64,000 nucleotides of DNA from a virus, in IMG/VR virus record IMGVR_UViG_3300028197_001237, positions 1 to 64,000 of that record. One strand, given 5' to 3'. This document shows, piece by piece, positions 25,219 to 32,068 of the stretch. The notes under the pieces are model-generated. The model saw only the letters and a program-made list of their open reading frames with translations, was not told where the DNA came from and ran no database searches. Both the position numbers and the translations under genes were made by a program. How positions within the stretch are numbered: position 1 is the first letter of the stretch; each line of letters opens with the position of its first letter.

Positions 25219-25497
25219 ATTATGGAATTTCCACACAAAGCCCCTGATGGATATGAGTATTGGACAGATGATTTCAAGAAAACAATTAAACGTATATGGA
25301 TTCGCAACCTTGGCGATTTCGTATACACTGGTGGCATCCATCCTTCTAGCGTGTGGGGCTTTTATGATAGTAGAAAGAAATCTTACCTCTCTCCCATCAA
25401 TCACAAGAAACCTGGAAAACCGGTAAATATAAAGGATACAACTCCCTTCTCCGCAATGGTGTTGAATCTCAATCCCTTAATGAGTGCTTTCCTATGA
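25219..25497 (+). CDS. Conserved small cyanophage protein, 92 aa
   Basis: 'MEFPHKAPDGYEYWTDDFKK' and 'SVWGFYDSRKKSYLSPINHK' make a compact, aromatic-rich protein that I recognise from cyanophage early regions; no function is assigned. The ATG at 25219 is preferred because the consensus promoter places the RNA start after the two upstream ATGs. The resulting leader is only about 10 nt without a Shine-Dalgarno. The stop overlaps the next ATG. Confidence 0.65.
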   Translation: MMEFPHKAPDGYEYWTDDFKKTIKRIWIRNLGDFVYTGGIHPSSVWGFYDSRKKSYLSPINHKKPGKPVNIKDTTPFSAMVLNLNPLMSAFL

Positions 25498-25688
25498 CAG
25501 ATATGGATCCCAATAGTATTACATTAACTACTCCTTCAAAATCTTTTGCATATGAAAAGATGTCCAGGGAGATTGAAGAGTGTAAGGATATTGATACATT
25601 GAAAACAGTTCTACGATGTTATGTTAAACTGTACTTCAAACAACAAGAGACCATTGCAGTCATTGGGATCCCAGATGGAAACACGTAA
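25494..25688 (+). CDS. Conserved small cyanophage protein, 64 aa
   Basis: 'MDPNSITLTTPSKSFAYEKM' and 'CYVKLYFKQQETIAVIGIPD' are typical of a recurrent cyanomyovirus small protein, mostly helical. Starts at an ATGA overlap. Function unknown. Confidence 0.6.
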   Translation: MTDMDPNSITLTTPSKSFAYEKMSREIEECKDIDTLKTVLRCYVKLYFKQQETIAVIGIPDGNT

Positions 25689-25695
25689 GGATAGG

Positions 25696-25965
25696 ATGGC
25701 ACATACTTATTTGCCAAAACTACATGATTATGTGAGATGGCATCATGGTAAGTTTATTCATGAGGGGTGGATATATTTTTGTGATCAAGAATATATTTCA
25801 ATTGAAATATACGTCAAAGACAAAACATGCACTTTAACTGACGATCTACATAAAAAACATCATGTCTTACTCTGTTGTTTTCACTGGGATTGGTATCAAT
25901 TAGAATATGTAAAATCAAGAAAAGGTTTCAACGATAGTAGTGAACCTAATGCACAAATTATCTAA
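25696..25965 (+). CDS. Conserved hypothetical protein, 89 aa
   Basis: 'MAHTYLPKLHDYVRWHHGKF', 'HEGWIYFCDQEYISIEI', and 'VLLCCFHWDWYQLEYVKSR'. A small beta-barrel-like protein conserved in cyanophages by recognition of these phrases. The ATG at 25696 is chosen because AAGGATAGG lies just upstream; an in-frame ATG at 25675 would overlap the previous gene. Function unknown. Confidence 0.6.
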   Translation: MAHTYLPKLHDYVRWHHGKFIHEGWIYFCDQEYISIEIYVKDKTCTLTDDLHKKHHVLLCCFHWDWYQLEYVKSRKGFNDSSEPNAQII

Positions 25966-25974
25966 ATTTTTAAC

Positions 25975-26646
25975 ATGAAAAAGATTATTATGACTCTAAT
26001 GGCAGCATGTCTTGCTGCTCCTGTAATGGCAGATCCTATTGGAAAGGATGATTATTATTCTAGTCATTCTATGGGTTGTATGCTTCTTCAGGAATGCACC
26101 GATGATGTGACTGAAGTGAATTCTTTGTTAGATGTTTCTTCAAATTATGATAACCCTGAAGCATTTACTTCAGTGGCACAAGAGTTCAATCATATGATGT
26201 CTTCACTGAACCATGTTGGTGTGGGTGTATATCTTGCTGACGAAAAGTATTTTCCAGTAGGAAATCGTGGTGTCTATCATACTGTAAGTAATAACTTCTT
26301 CTTGAACAAGACATTTATGAGTCGCCCTCATGTCTTAATGAGTGTGATGCGTCATGAAGGATGGCACGCAGCACAAGACTGTATGGCGGGAACAATTGAT
26401 AATAGTTTGATTGCTATTATCTTACCCGAAGATGCTGTTCCTGAGGTGTGGCAAGAGATAACACGTAAAACATATGCAATGCAACCAGCAGCAATTCCGT
26501 GGGAGAAGGAAGCAATGTGGGCAGGTAAGACTGAACACATGACTATGAATGCATTAAATGCTTGTGCTGCTGGTCAAATGTGGAAGGAATATGAACCGAC
26601 TCCACTCACACGCCAATACTTAGAGGAGAATGGTTTTATCAAGTGA
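25975..26646 (+). CDS. Secreted putative zinc metallopeptidase (HEGWH), 223 aa
   Basis: A signal peptide is clear: 'MKKIIMTLMAACLAAPVMAD', with likely cleavage after Ala19. The mature part contains 'RHEGWHAAQDC', an HExxH zinc motif (His127, Glu128, His131). 'WEKEAMWAGKTEH' at about 176-188 offers a candidate third ligand (Glu177 or Glu179). Several Cys residues suggest disulphides in the periplasm. If active, it would act in the host periplasm or outside. Not a recognised lysis enzyme, and it has no holin neighbour other than the tiny membrane proteins that follow. Activity is inferred from motif only. Confidence 0.65.
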   Translation: MKKIIMTLMAACLAAPVMADPIGKDDYYSSHSMGCMLLQECTDDVTEVNSLLDVSSNYDNPEAFTSVAQEFNHMMSSLNHVGVGVYLADEKYFPVGNRGVYHTVSNNFFLNKTFMSRPHVLMSVMRHEGWHAAQDCMAGTIDNSLIAIILPEDAVPEVWQEITRKTYAMQPAAIPWEKEAMWAGKTEHMTMNALNACAAGQMWKEYEPTPLTRQYLEENGFIK

Positions 26647-26729
26647 TTTCAACTTTCTATGTTGCATTTCTAATATTGTTGTTATGTGGTGGTATGCATT
26701 TTACATGGCCTATTAAATATCGTAAGTAA
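26643..26729 (+). CDS. Tiny membrane protein, 28 aa
   Basis: GTG start overlapping the TGA of the peptidase gene. Sequence 'ISTFYVAFLILLLCGGMHF' then 'TWPIKYRK' is one transmembrane helix with a basic tail. Its last A begins the next ATG, giving a peptidase-membrane-membrane coupled set. Too short for homology; support is from coupling and composition. Confidence 0.45.
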   Translation: MISTFYVAFLILLLCGGMHFTWPIKYRK

Positions 26730-26926
26730 TGTGGAGATTGTGGGCTAAAGCATTAGGACAAAAAGAGGGTAGAGATGTAAAGGAGGCGGATAAGATTGCC
26801 ATTATCCGTACTCTTATTATGCTCCAGTTAGTCATTACAAATGGGTTTATTATTGCTGGTAATGTAAAAACATTGTTCTTCGATACCCCTGGTGTGACAG
26901 AACAGGAAGTGAACACCAAATCTTGA
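26729..26926 (+). CDS. Small membrane protein, 65 aa
   Basis: 'MWRLWAKALGQKEGRDVKEAD' then a hydrophobic segment 'IIRTLIMLQLVITNGFIIAG' and a polar tail. I recognise the MWRLW-KALG start from cyanophage small membrane proteins. One transmembrane helix predicted. Function unknown. A sigma70 promoter begins in its stop region. Confidence 0.6.
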   Translation: MWRLWAKALGQKEGRDVKEADKIAIIRTLIMLQLVITNGFIIAGNVKTLFFDTPGVTEQEVNTKS

Positions 26927-26951
26927 CATAGAACGCTATATACCTTATAGT
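26923..26951 (+). promoter_or_regulatory. Sigma70 promoter TTGACA-N17-TATAGT
   Basis: Consensus -35 at 26923-26928 and a -10 matching 5 of 6 at 26946-26951, spacing 17 bp. Drives the gene at 26981 and perhaps 27225. Confidence 0.8.
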
Positions 26952-26980
26952 TCATAGGTAATCAATCAGGGGTCTGCCTT

Positions 26981-27151
26981 ATGCCTTCCTTCCAATACGC
27001 GCAAAAGACCAAGTATAGAATTACACTAGAATTGGATGTCCTTAATGACTTCCAACCTCATAATATTGACTGGGAAAAAGTCCTTGATGTTCAAGGTGCC
27101 GAAAGTGTCACCGCATATGTTGAGGATCTCAGTACCCCTGATAGTTGGTAA
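26981..27151 (+). CDS. Small hypothetical protein, 56 aa
   Basis: 'MPSFQYAQKTKYRITLELDV' then 'NIDWEKVLDVQGAESVTAYVE'. A beta-alpha-beta-like pattern. It lies about 30 bp downstream of a good sigma70 promoter with a plausible leader. Recognised style of cyanophage early protein; function unknown. Confidence 0.6.
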   Translation: MPSFQYAQKTKYRITLELDVLNDFQPHNIDWEKVLDVQGAESVTAYVEDLSTPDSW

Positions 27152-27177
27152 TTGATAACCAAATGATGAGTAATATT

Positions 27178-27212
27178 GTTACTCACCTCTAAACTGCCCC
27201 ATCACTGTAGAC
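27178..27212 (+). promoter_or_regulatory. Early/middle element copy 1
   Basis: GTTACTCACC block, CTGCCCCAT block, then TGTAGAC. The ATG of the 66-aa gene follows 12 bp later (27225). One A shorter than the 36-bp form. Confidence 0.75.
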
Positions 27213-27224
27213 AACTAACTCATC

Positions 27225-27425
27225 ATGATCAACAACTCTGCTGTACTTCGTGAACTTATGGAGATGAAAAAGACATACACAAGTCAGAGATTCAGTTTTA
27301 CTGGTTCTCAACAACAAAGGTATGATATTCTTCTTCAACTTCGTCGAGATCGTGTTAAGTCTTTTTATGATGATCGACGTGTGTGGGTTGGACCATCTGA
27401 AGCTGGAAAATCTAAAGGAGAGTAA
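27225..27425 (+). CDS. Small basic hypothetical protein, 66 aa
   Basis: 'MINNSAVLRELMEMKKTYTS' and 'RYDILLQLRRDRVKSFYDD'. Basic, helical; conserved type of cyanophage early protein. Controlled by element copy 1 and closed by an intrinsic terminator at 27440, so probably a single-gene unit. The start is preceded by CATC and no Shine-Dalgarno. Confidence 0.6.
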   Translation: MINNSAVLRELMEMKKTYTSQRFSFTGSQQQRYDILLQLRRDRVKSFYDDRRVWVGPSEAGKSKGE

Positions 27426-27439
27426 GGTTGATTGATATG

Positions 27440-27464
27440 AAAGGGAGGTTATGACCTCCCTTTT
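27440..27464 (+). terminator. Intrinsic terminator
   Basis: Perfect 10-bp stem AAAGGGAGGT / ACCTCCCTTT with a TATG loop and T-rich tail, 15 bp after the 66-aa gene. Confidence 0.8.
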
Positions 27465-27504
27465 AGTCAAACATTAGTCCATATTATCATGCACTCATAT
27501 ATGA

Positions 27505-27512
27505 GATAAATA
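27505..27512 (+). promoter_or_regulatory. Late promoter GATAAATA
   Basis: Late motif in the intergenic gap, 22 bp before the ATG at 27534. It implies late expression of the next two genes inside an otherwise early cluster. Confidence 0.6.
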
Positions 27513-27533
27513 TATTTAAAGACCTGTAAATAA

Positions 27534-27722
27534 ATGGCATATCTCATTAAAAGACAATCTCAGATTGATGATCGCTATGTTTACTTTGTGGGTAGTCAAT
27601 CTTGGTCTGATGATAGATCATTAGCTGTGGAGTTTGAAACTGAGAATGATGCTAAAATGTTGTTTTTGAACGCTGATGGATTGAATGGTGGTTTTAAAAC
27701 AGCTATTGCTGAGGAAAAGTAA
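27534..27722 (+). CDS. Small hypothetical protein, 62 aa
   Basis: 'MAYLIKRQSQIDDRYVYFVG' then 'SWSDDRSLAVEFETENDAKM'. A small alpha/beta protein of unknown function. Late promoter in front; its TAA overlaps the ATG of the capsid-targeted protein, so the two are likely co-expressed late. Confidence 0.6.
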   Translation: MAYLIKRQSQIDDRYVYFVGSQSWSDDRSLAVEFETENDAKMLFLNADGLNGGFKTAIAEEK

Positions 27723-28324
27723 TGAAAACATTTAGAGAGTTTATTTCAGAAGCTTCTATTCCTGATGAACTAGCAGGTGGTGCCTCTATTAGACAATCAG
27801 GTGAGGGTGGTAGAGTATATCGTAAGAGGAAGAAGTCCGAGGCAGAGACACGCCGAATGAAGGCAATTGGTGGTGGTAAGACTGCACCTGTCGGATATAA
27901 GGACAGGAAGGACATTGGATCCCAGAAGAAACGTAGTGAAAAAGAACAACAACCAGAAAAAGAGAGAGGAACAGCAGCACTCTCTGCCAAAGAAGCACAA
28001 CGTAAGGCATACAGAGAACGTAAAGCGAGAGAAGCAAGTAATAAATCTACTCCTGAAACTAGCAGATCAAAGGAAAAAGAAGCATCCAAACTTCTGACTA
28101 AGAAAACTGCACCTAAGAAACCTGCACCGGGATATAAATCACAACCCGCAAGTGGTAAGACTCGCGTAGAACGTGACAAGATACGCGGAGAGGGTGAAAG
28201 ATACCTGAAAGGTATTATGAAAGATCAAGAAACTTCTAAGTACAAGAAAGAAACTGGGACCAATCCCGATGCTAAGGGTAAGACAAAGATTCTTGGACGT
28301 GTCAATAAGAGAATGAGCACCTAA
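27722..28324 (+). CDS. Putative internal (capsid-packaged) protein with T4-type targeting sequence, 200 aa
   Basis: The N-terminus 'MKTFREFISEA' matches the T4 capsid-targeting sequence 'MKTYQEFIAEA' of internal proteins IPI-IPIII. 'ISE-A' fits the I/L-x-E cleavage rule of the prohead protease gp21, so cleavage after Glu10 is predicted. The mature part is very rich in Lys, Arg, Glu, Ser and Pro with no hydrophobic core: disordered, strongly basic, suited to packing with DNA. T4 internal proteins are injected with the genome and counter host defences. A late promoter at 27505 fits a virion protein. The 158-aa ORF on the opposite strand is a shadow. Confidence 0.7.
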   Translation: MKTFREFISEASIPDELAGGASIRQSGEGGRVYRKRKKSEAETRRMKAIGGGKTAPVGYKDRKDIGSQKKRSEKEQQPEKERGTAALSAKEAQRKAYRERKAREASNKSTPETSRSKEKEASKLLTKKTAPKKPAPGYKSQPASGKTRVERDKIRGEGERYLKGIMKDQETSKYKKETGTNPDAKGKTKILGRVNKRMST

Positions 28325-28329
28325 TTATA

Positions 28330-28533
28330 ATGAATTACACTAAAGAACAACTTGTGGACGCACTTGTTCATGAGTGGGAATACCTCTGCCATGATGATTA
28401 TGACCCAGAAGATCCAACACCAGAAGAATATCGCAAAGATATGGAAGAACTTACAATCGAACAATTGATTGAGGAAACATCAACTGGAGAGGGTTACACA
28501 CTTGATGAATTTATGGAAAATCACAGCAATTAA
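28330..28533 (+). CDS. Conserved small acidic cyanophage protein, 67 aa
   Basis: 'MNYTKEQLVDALVHEWEYLC' then 'DDYDPEDPTPEEYRKDMEEL' and 'TGEGYTLDEFMENH'. Strongly acidic and helical. Recognised as a common cyanophage early protein without function. Its stop is followed within 2 bp by element copy 2. Confidence 0.65.
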   Translation: MNYTKEQLVDALVHEWEYLCHDDYDPEDPTPEEYRKDMEELTIEQLIEETSTGEGYTLDEFMENHSN

Positions 28534-28534
28534 A

Positions 28535-28570
28535 GTTACTCACCTCTAAAGTGCCCCATAGATGTAAGAC
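28535..28570 (+). promoter_or_regulatory. Early/middle element copy 2
   Basis: GTTACTCACC block, GTGCCCCATAGATG, then TAAGAC. The ATG at 28586 is 15 bp downstream. Confidence 0.8.
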
Positions 28571-28585
28571 ACTTTAAACCACACT

Positions 28586-28768
28586 ATGATTAGCTATCTC
28601 GTTAAATGTCCATCTGATCCTTATGAGAATACCGATTGTTTCGATGATCTTGACAGGGCATGGGATCTATGTTTCAATTTATCTGAAGAGTACGGATACG
28701 CAGAGGTTGGATACTATAATGTCAAAGGACATTATCAACTTGTAGGTGATTATACAAACGGTAAATGA
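28586..28768 (+). CDS. Small hypothetical protein, 60 aa
   Basis: 'MISYLVKCPSDPYENTDCFD' then 'DRAWDLCFNLSEEYGYAEV' and 'YYNVKGHYQLVGDY'. Acidic alpha/beta protein. First gene of an operon led by element copy 2 that continues through 29260 by stop-start overlaps. Confidence 0.6.
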   Translation: MISYLVKCPSDPYENTDCFDDLDRAWDLCFNLSEEYGYAEVGYYNVKGHYQLVGDYTNGK

Positions 28769-28893
28769 ATATGTGGGAAGAAATTCAAGACTCACCCGGT
28801 GAGATCTATGACATGGAAGATTTCTACAAACAGTTAGAAGAACTCCGTGAAATTATGGACAAATGTGTTAAACTTGAGGAAGAACAATCATGA
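28765..28893 (+). CDS. Small acidic coiled protein, 42 aa
   Basis: 'MNMWEEIQDSPGEIYDMEDF' then 'YKQLEELREIMDKCVKLEEE'. Probable single amphipathic helix or coiled coil. ATGA overlaps on both ends support it. Function unknown. Confidence 0.5.
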   Translation: MNMWEEIQDSPGEIYDMEDFYKQLEELREIMDKCVKLEEEQS

Positions 28894-29102
28894 TTACTAT
28901 TCACAAGTATGAACTCGAAATCCTTCTTGAAGGTATTGAAGACACGATGAAAGTTTTGTCTAATGTTGATTATACAGTGGACAAATATGATCCTCGTAAT
29001 GTAGAGAAAACTGCACCATATTCAATAGGTTATTCTCGATCTAGTCTCAGAGTTATTCGCGAAACTCTCACAAGGATGATTCAGGATGACAAAAACTCAT
29101 GA
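28890..29102 (+). CDS. Small hypothetical protein, 70 aa
   Basis: 'MITIHKYELEILLEGIEDTM' then 'APYSIGYSRSSLRVIRETL'. Mostly helical. Coupled to both neighbours by 4-bp overlaps; the start context is AATCATG. No function recognised. Confidence 0.55.
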   Translation: MITIHKYELEILLEGIEDTMKVLSNVDYTVDKYDPRNVEKTAPYSIGYSRSSLRVIRETLTRMIQDDKNS

Positions 29103-29260
29103 CAATTTACAATTGCAAAGGTGCATGGTATGATAGACGTGGAGCAAGACATAATTTTGAGATCGAATCTGACCGTGCAGAGCGTCGATTTATCATTGAA
29201 CTTGTAGAGTCGAGGTATCCTACAGATAAGGTGGTAATTAACTCTGTCCGTCAAAAGTAA
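29099..29260 (+). CDS. Small basic hypothetical protein, 53 aa
   Basis: 'MTIYNCKGAWYDRRGARHNF' then 'ERRFIIELVESRYPTDKVV'. Basic, beta-alpha pattern; overlaps the preceding TGA. Closes the operon of element copy 2. Confidence 0.55.
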   Translation: MTIYNCKGAWYDRRGARHNFEIESDRAERRFIIELVESRYPTDKVVINSVRQK

Positions 29261-29272
29261 CAACTAATTAAA

Positions 29273-29308
29273 GTTACTCACCCCCAAACTGCCCCATTGA
29301 TGTAAGAC
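29273..29308 (+). promoter_or_regulatory. Early/middle element copy 3
   Basis: GTTACTCACC block, CTGCCCCATTGATG, then TAAGAC; the ATG of the nucleotidyltransferase-like gene is 12 bp downstream. Confidence 0.8.
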
Positions 29309-29320
29309 ACCACAAACATT

Positions 29321-30199
29321 ATGACATCCACCCATCTCGAACATCCTGAAGATCTTATCCTCACGGGTGATATTTCTGTGATTGATGCACTATATGCACC
29401 CGCAGATATTACTATGAAGATGGATGGTATGTCACTTGTTTGGGGTACTAATCCTGAGAATGGTAAGTTTTTTGTTTGTACCAAAGCAGCATTCAACAAG
29501 AAAAAGATTCGTCTTTGTTATACTACAGACGACATCTTCACTCACTTTGGTCATCAAATAGAAGTCGTTGAGATTCTGTCATATTGTATCAAGTATCTTC
29601 CCCGAACAGAGAACATTTATTGGGGTGATTGGTTGGGTTTTGGTCGGACTCAACTCCTAAAACCTAACACTATTTCTTATCTCTTTCCTGAGAAAATCTC
29701 TCAAAAGATGGTGATTGCACCTCATACTCAGGTATTTGTTGATGGTCCTATGTGTGAAGCAACATGTAAACCATTGATTGAGATCTTAGATGACACCGCT
29801 ATCATCAAGTGGGTACAACCTTCCATTGATCGTCTTCCTTCCAATGAAACTGCACCGAATCTGAACACCTCTAAGGTTCAGTTCATGACAACTAAAGAGG
29901 CAAATGTTGCGAAACAGAAGATCAATTCCCTGGTCAAAGAGGGTCGTGAGTTGACTGATTCCAACCTATTTGATATTCTTGGTTGTGTCTATCTCACCAA
30001 TCTTTATCAACTGATCATCGAGATCAAAGAAGACATCATGAATTCTATGATTATCAATGATGCACCTCGTAGTTTCATTTTTGATGATGTAGAAACTGAT
30101 GGTGAGGGATATGTATTCCACACTGAGAACGTTTCATTCAAACTTGTCAATCGTGAGGAGTTTGCATACGCTAACTTCACTGACGGTCGTTTCAACTAA
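29321..30199 (+). CDS. Putative covalent nucleotidyltransferase (ligase-like, KxDG), 292 aa
   Basis: 'TMKMDGMSLVWGTNPENGKFF' is cited in parts: the K33-M-D35-G36 tetrad is the active-site motif of DNA/RNA ligases and capping enzymes, and the 'NPENGKFFVCTKAAFNKK' text matches a cyanophage family I recall as DUF6267. 'YWGDWLGFGR' (100-109) may be motif III. 'EGYVF' (262-266) and 'FKLV' (273-276) fit motifs IV and V. It would transfer AMP to a nucleic-acid or other end. No OB-fold or HxH partner domain is seen, so it is shorter than classical ligases. It is led by element copy 3; a helicase gene follows nearby. Confidence 0.55.
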   Translation: MTSTHLEHPEDLILTGDISVIDALYAPADITMKMDGMSLVWGTNPENGKFFVCTKAAFNKKKIRLCYTTDDIFTHFGHQIEVVEILSYCIKYLPRTENIYWGDWLGFGRTQLLKPNTISYLFPEKISQKMVIAPHTQVFVDGPMCEATCKPLIEILDDTAIIKWVQPSIDRLPSNETAPNLNTSKVQFMTTKEANVAKQKINSLVKEGRELTDSNLFDILGCVYLTNLYQLIIEIKEDIMNSMIINDAPRSFIFDDVETDGEGYVFHTENVSFKLVNREEFAYANFTDGRFN

Positions 30200-30205
30200 T
30201 TCATC

Positions 30206-30355
30206 ATGATTCGTTTTCTTTATCTCATTGCAATCGGTTCATTGTTCGTTGCGACTATCAACATCTTCTCTCCAGATAGTGAGGCAGAGAGGAGACAAGA
30301 GGCAAAATCTGCACTCGAAAGGCTCATGAGACCTCCCTCAAACGTTATTCAATAA
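30206..30355 (+). CDS. Small membrane-anchored protein, 49 aa
   Basis: 'MIRFLYLIAIGSLFVATINI' is a hydrophobic N-terminal helix (signal anchor), followed by a charged helix 'EAERRQEAKSALERLM'. The start context is TCATCATG. The TAA touches element copy 4. Function unknown. Confidence 0.55.
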   Translation: MIRFLYLIAIGSLFVATINIFSPDSEAERRQEAKSALERLMRPPSNVIQ

Positions 30356-30356
30356 A

Positions 30357-30391
30357 GTTACTCACCTCTAAATTGCCCTATAGTTATAGAC
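30357..30391 (+). promoter_or_regulatory. Early/middle element copy 4
   Basis: GTTACTCACC block, TTGCCCTATAGTTATAGAC. The helicase ATG follows 9 bp later. One base shorter than the 36-bp form. Confidence 0.75.
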
Positions 30392-30400
30392 ACCTACATT

Positions 30401-31582
30401 ATGACAATCACCCTCCGTCCACACCAGCAACGTGGACTCGATGCACTCAAACAGAATGCTATCGGTCAGGTGATTGTTCCGACTGGTGGTGGTAAGACTC
30501 TGATCGCAATCATGGACGCTATGCGTCGTTTTGAGATCAAAGTTCCTCGCGTCATTGTTGTTGTCGCACCTCGTATTCTTCTTGCAGAACAACTTTGTTC
30601 TGAGTATCTGGAGCACATCACAAACGCAAATGTTCTCCATGTTCATAGTGGAGAAACCAAACATTTCAAGACAACTAAGTCAGAACGCATCAAGTTGTTT
30701 GTGGAGATGTGTCAAACCGTTCGTGAACATGTCATCATCTTCACGACATATCATTCTTTGCACCGTGTGCAAGAGTCTGGAATCCCTGTAGACACGATTT
30801 ACTTTGACGAGGCACATAACTCGGTTCAACGTAACTTCTTCGGTCCTACAGAGTATTTCTCACGTCATGCAGATCGTTGTTACTACTTCACTGCAACCCG
30901 TAGGACTTCGATCACTATCAACAAGCCAGGGATGAACGATCGTGAGATCTATGGTGACATCATCACTCGCGTATCTGCACCCGAACTTGTTAATGGTGGA
31001 TTCATCCTTCCCCCTAAAGTGAAGGTGATCGAGATGGATAAGGTGGACAGAGCATCTGTTACTCCACACCTTGAGAGTAACAACATTCTCTCTACGATTG
31101 ATGAGATGAATATCAAAAAGATTCTAGTATGTTCTAAGACTACGAAACAACTCACCACGATCTTTCAGACTGACTTTGCAGACCAACTTGCACAACGTGG
31201 ATACTCTTATCTTTACATAACTGCAAAGACAGGTGCTGTTGTTGATGGTAAGAAAGTCAGTCGTGAGGTATTCTTCGAGACACTGAATGCATGGGGTAAA
31301 GATACAGACAAAAAGTTTGTTGTACTTCATCGCTCGATTCTGTCTGAAGGTATCAACGTATCGCAACTGGAATGTGTCATCTTCATGAGGAACATGAATA
31401 TCATTGAGATGACTCAGACTATCGGTCGTGTTCTTCGCAAAGGTGGACAATCGAAGACCTATGGGTTCTGTGTTGTCCCTGTTTATTCTAAGGTTGGTAT
31501 CTCTACCGCCAAGGGATTGCAGACTGTTGTTGATACCGTGTTTGAAAAGGGTGAGATGCTTGACTCTGTTGTTCGTCGTTAA
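30401..31582 (+). CDS. Superfamily 2 DNA/RNA helicase, 393 aa
   Basis: Walker A 'PTGGGKT' (27-33), DEAH box 'FDEAHN' (135-140), motif III 'FTATRR' (163-168) and motif VI 'QTIGRVLR' (339-346) are all present in order, with a Q-tip-like 'LRPHQQRGL' at the start. These define an ATP-dependent SF2 helicase of the DEAH/UvsW/RecQ-like broad class. It is close in size to small phage helicases such as T4 UvsW but lacks an obvious extra DNA-binding domain. A role in recombination-dependent replication or origin-transcript removal is inferred. Led by element copy 4. Confidence 0.85.
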   Translation: MTITLRPHQQRGLDALKQNAIGQVIVPTGGGKTLIAIMDAMRRFEIKVPRVIVVVAPRILLAEQLCSEYLEHITNANVLHVHSGETKHFKTTKSERIKLFVEMCQTVREHVIIFTTYHSLHRVQESGIPVDTIYFDEAHNSVQRNFFGPTEYFSRHADRCYYFTATRRTSITINKPGMNDREIYGDIITRVSAPELVNGGFILPPKVKVIEMDKVDRASVTPHLESNNILSTIDEMNIKKILVCSKTTKQLTTIFQTDFADQLAQRGYSYLYITAKTGAVVDGKKVSREVFFETLNAWGKDTDKKFVVLHRSILSEGINVSQLECVIFMRNMNIIEMTQTIGRVLRKGGQSKTYGFCVVPVYSKVGISTAKGLQTVVDTVFEKGEMLDSVVRR

Positions 31583-31587
31583 TTTAT

Positions 31588-31800
31588 ATGAAACAACCAA
31601 CCAATTCGTATATTCTAGATTGTAAACCAGGACCGTTATCTTTTGTTGTAGGTGATTGGGATGATGCAGAGAGTTTCTATGCGGCAGTTCCCTGTAATAA
31701 TGGATTGGCGATTGTTAATCAAGGAAATGTAATAAAGGTTTGCAGAAACACATCTTCTGCACGAAAGTTCATCAATAAACATCAAAAACGTAGGAAATAA
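31588..31800 (+). CDS. Small hypothetical protein, 70 aa
   Basis: 'MKQPTNSYILDCKPGPLSFV' then 'DDAESFYAAVPCNNGLAIV' and a very basic tail 'ARKFINKHQKRRK', which could bind nucleic acid. It directly follows the helicase gene (5-bp gap) and its TAA abuts element copy 5. Confidence 0.55.
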   Translation: MKQPTNSYILDCKPGPLSFVVGDWDDAESFYAAVPCNNGLAIVNQGNVIKVCRNTSSARKFINKHQKRRK

Positions 31801-31801
31801 A

Positions 31802-31837
31802 GTTACTCACCCCTAAAGTGCCCTATTGATGTAAGAC
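31802..31837 (+). promoter_or_regulatory. Early/middle element copy 5
   Basis: GTTACTCACC block, GTGCCCTATTGATG, TAAGAC; ATG at 31850, 12 bp downstream. Confidence 0.8.
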
Positions 31838-31849
31838 ACCACAAAGATT

Positions 31850-32038
31850 ATGACACCAACCACCAAAGCACAAGCACTGGAACAATTCCGTTACAACTGG
31901 AAAGTTTCAACTATGGGCACACGGACAGCAACAGATAGCATCGCAAAACGTGAGGCATGGGGAATCTTTACTGATGAACTTTGTAAGGAAGGTTACATCA
32001 CCATGAAGAAGTACGAATCATGGTCTAACCCTTTCTGA
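31850..32038 (+). CDS. Small hypothetical protein, 62 aa
   Basis: 'MTPTTKAQALEQFRYNWKVS' then 'REAWGIFTDELCKEGYITM'. Helical; the pattern 'R-x-x-W-x-x-x-T/D-x-L-C-K-x-G-x-I' recalls other small phage proteins that end in 'YESWSNPF'. Function unknown. Under element copy 5. Confidence 0.6.
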   Translation: MTPTTKAQALEQFRYNWKVSTMGTRTATDSIAKREAWGIFTDELCKEGYITMKKYESWSNPF

Positions 32039-32068
32039 TTCAAACTTCACAAACTTTTTATTATCATC

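Noticed and set aside
27703-28179. 158-aa minus-strand ORF opposite the capsid-targeted protein
   Set aside because: Frame kept open by the Lys/Arg/Glu-rich codon bias of the real gene; all credible genes in the window are on the + strand.
31124-31600. 158-aa minus-strand ORF opposite the helicase
   Set aside because: Antisense shadow of conserved helicase motifs with no promoter or ribosome site.
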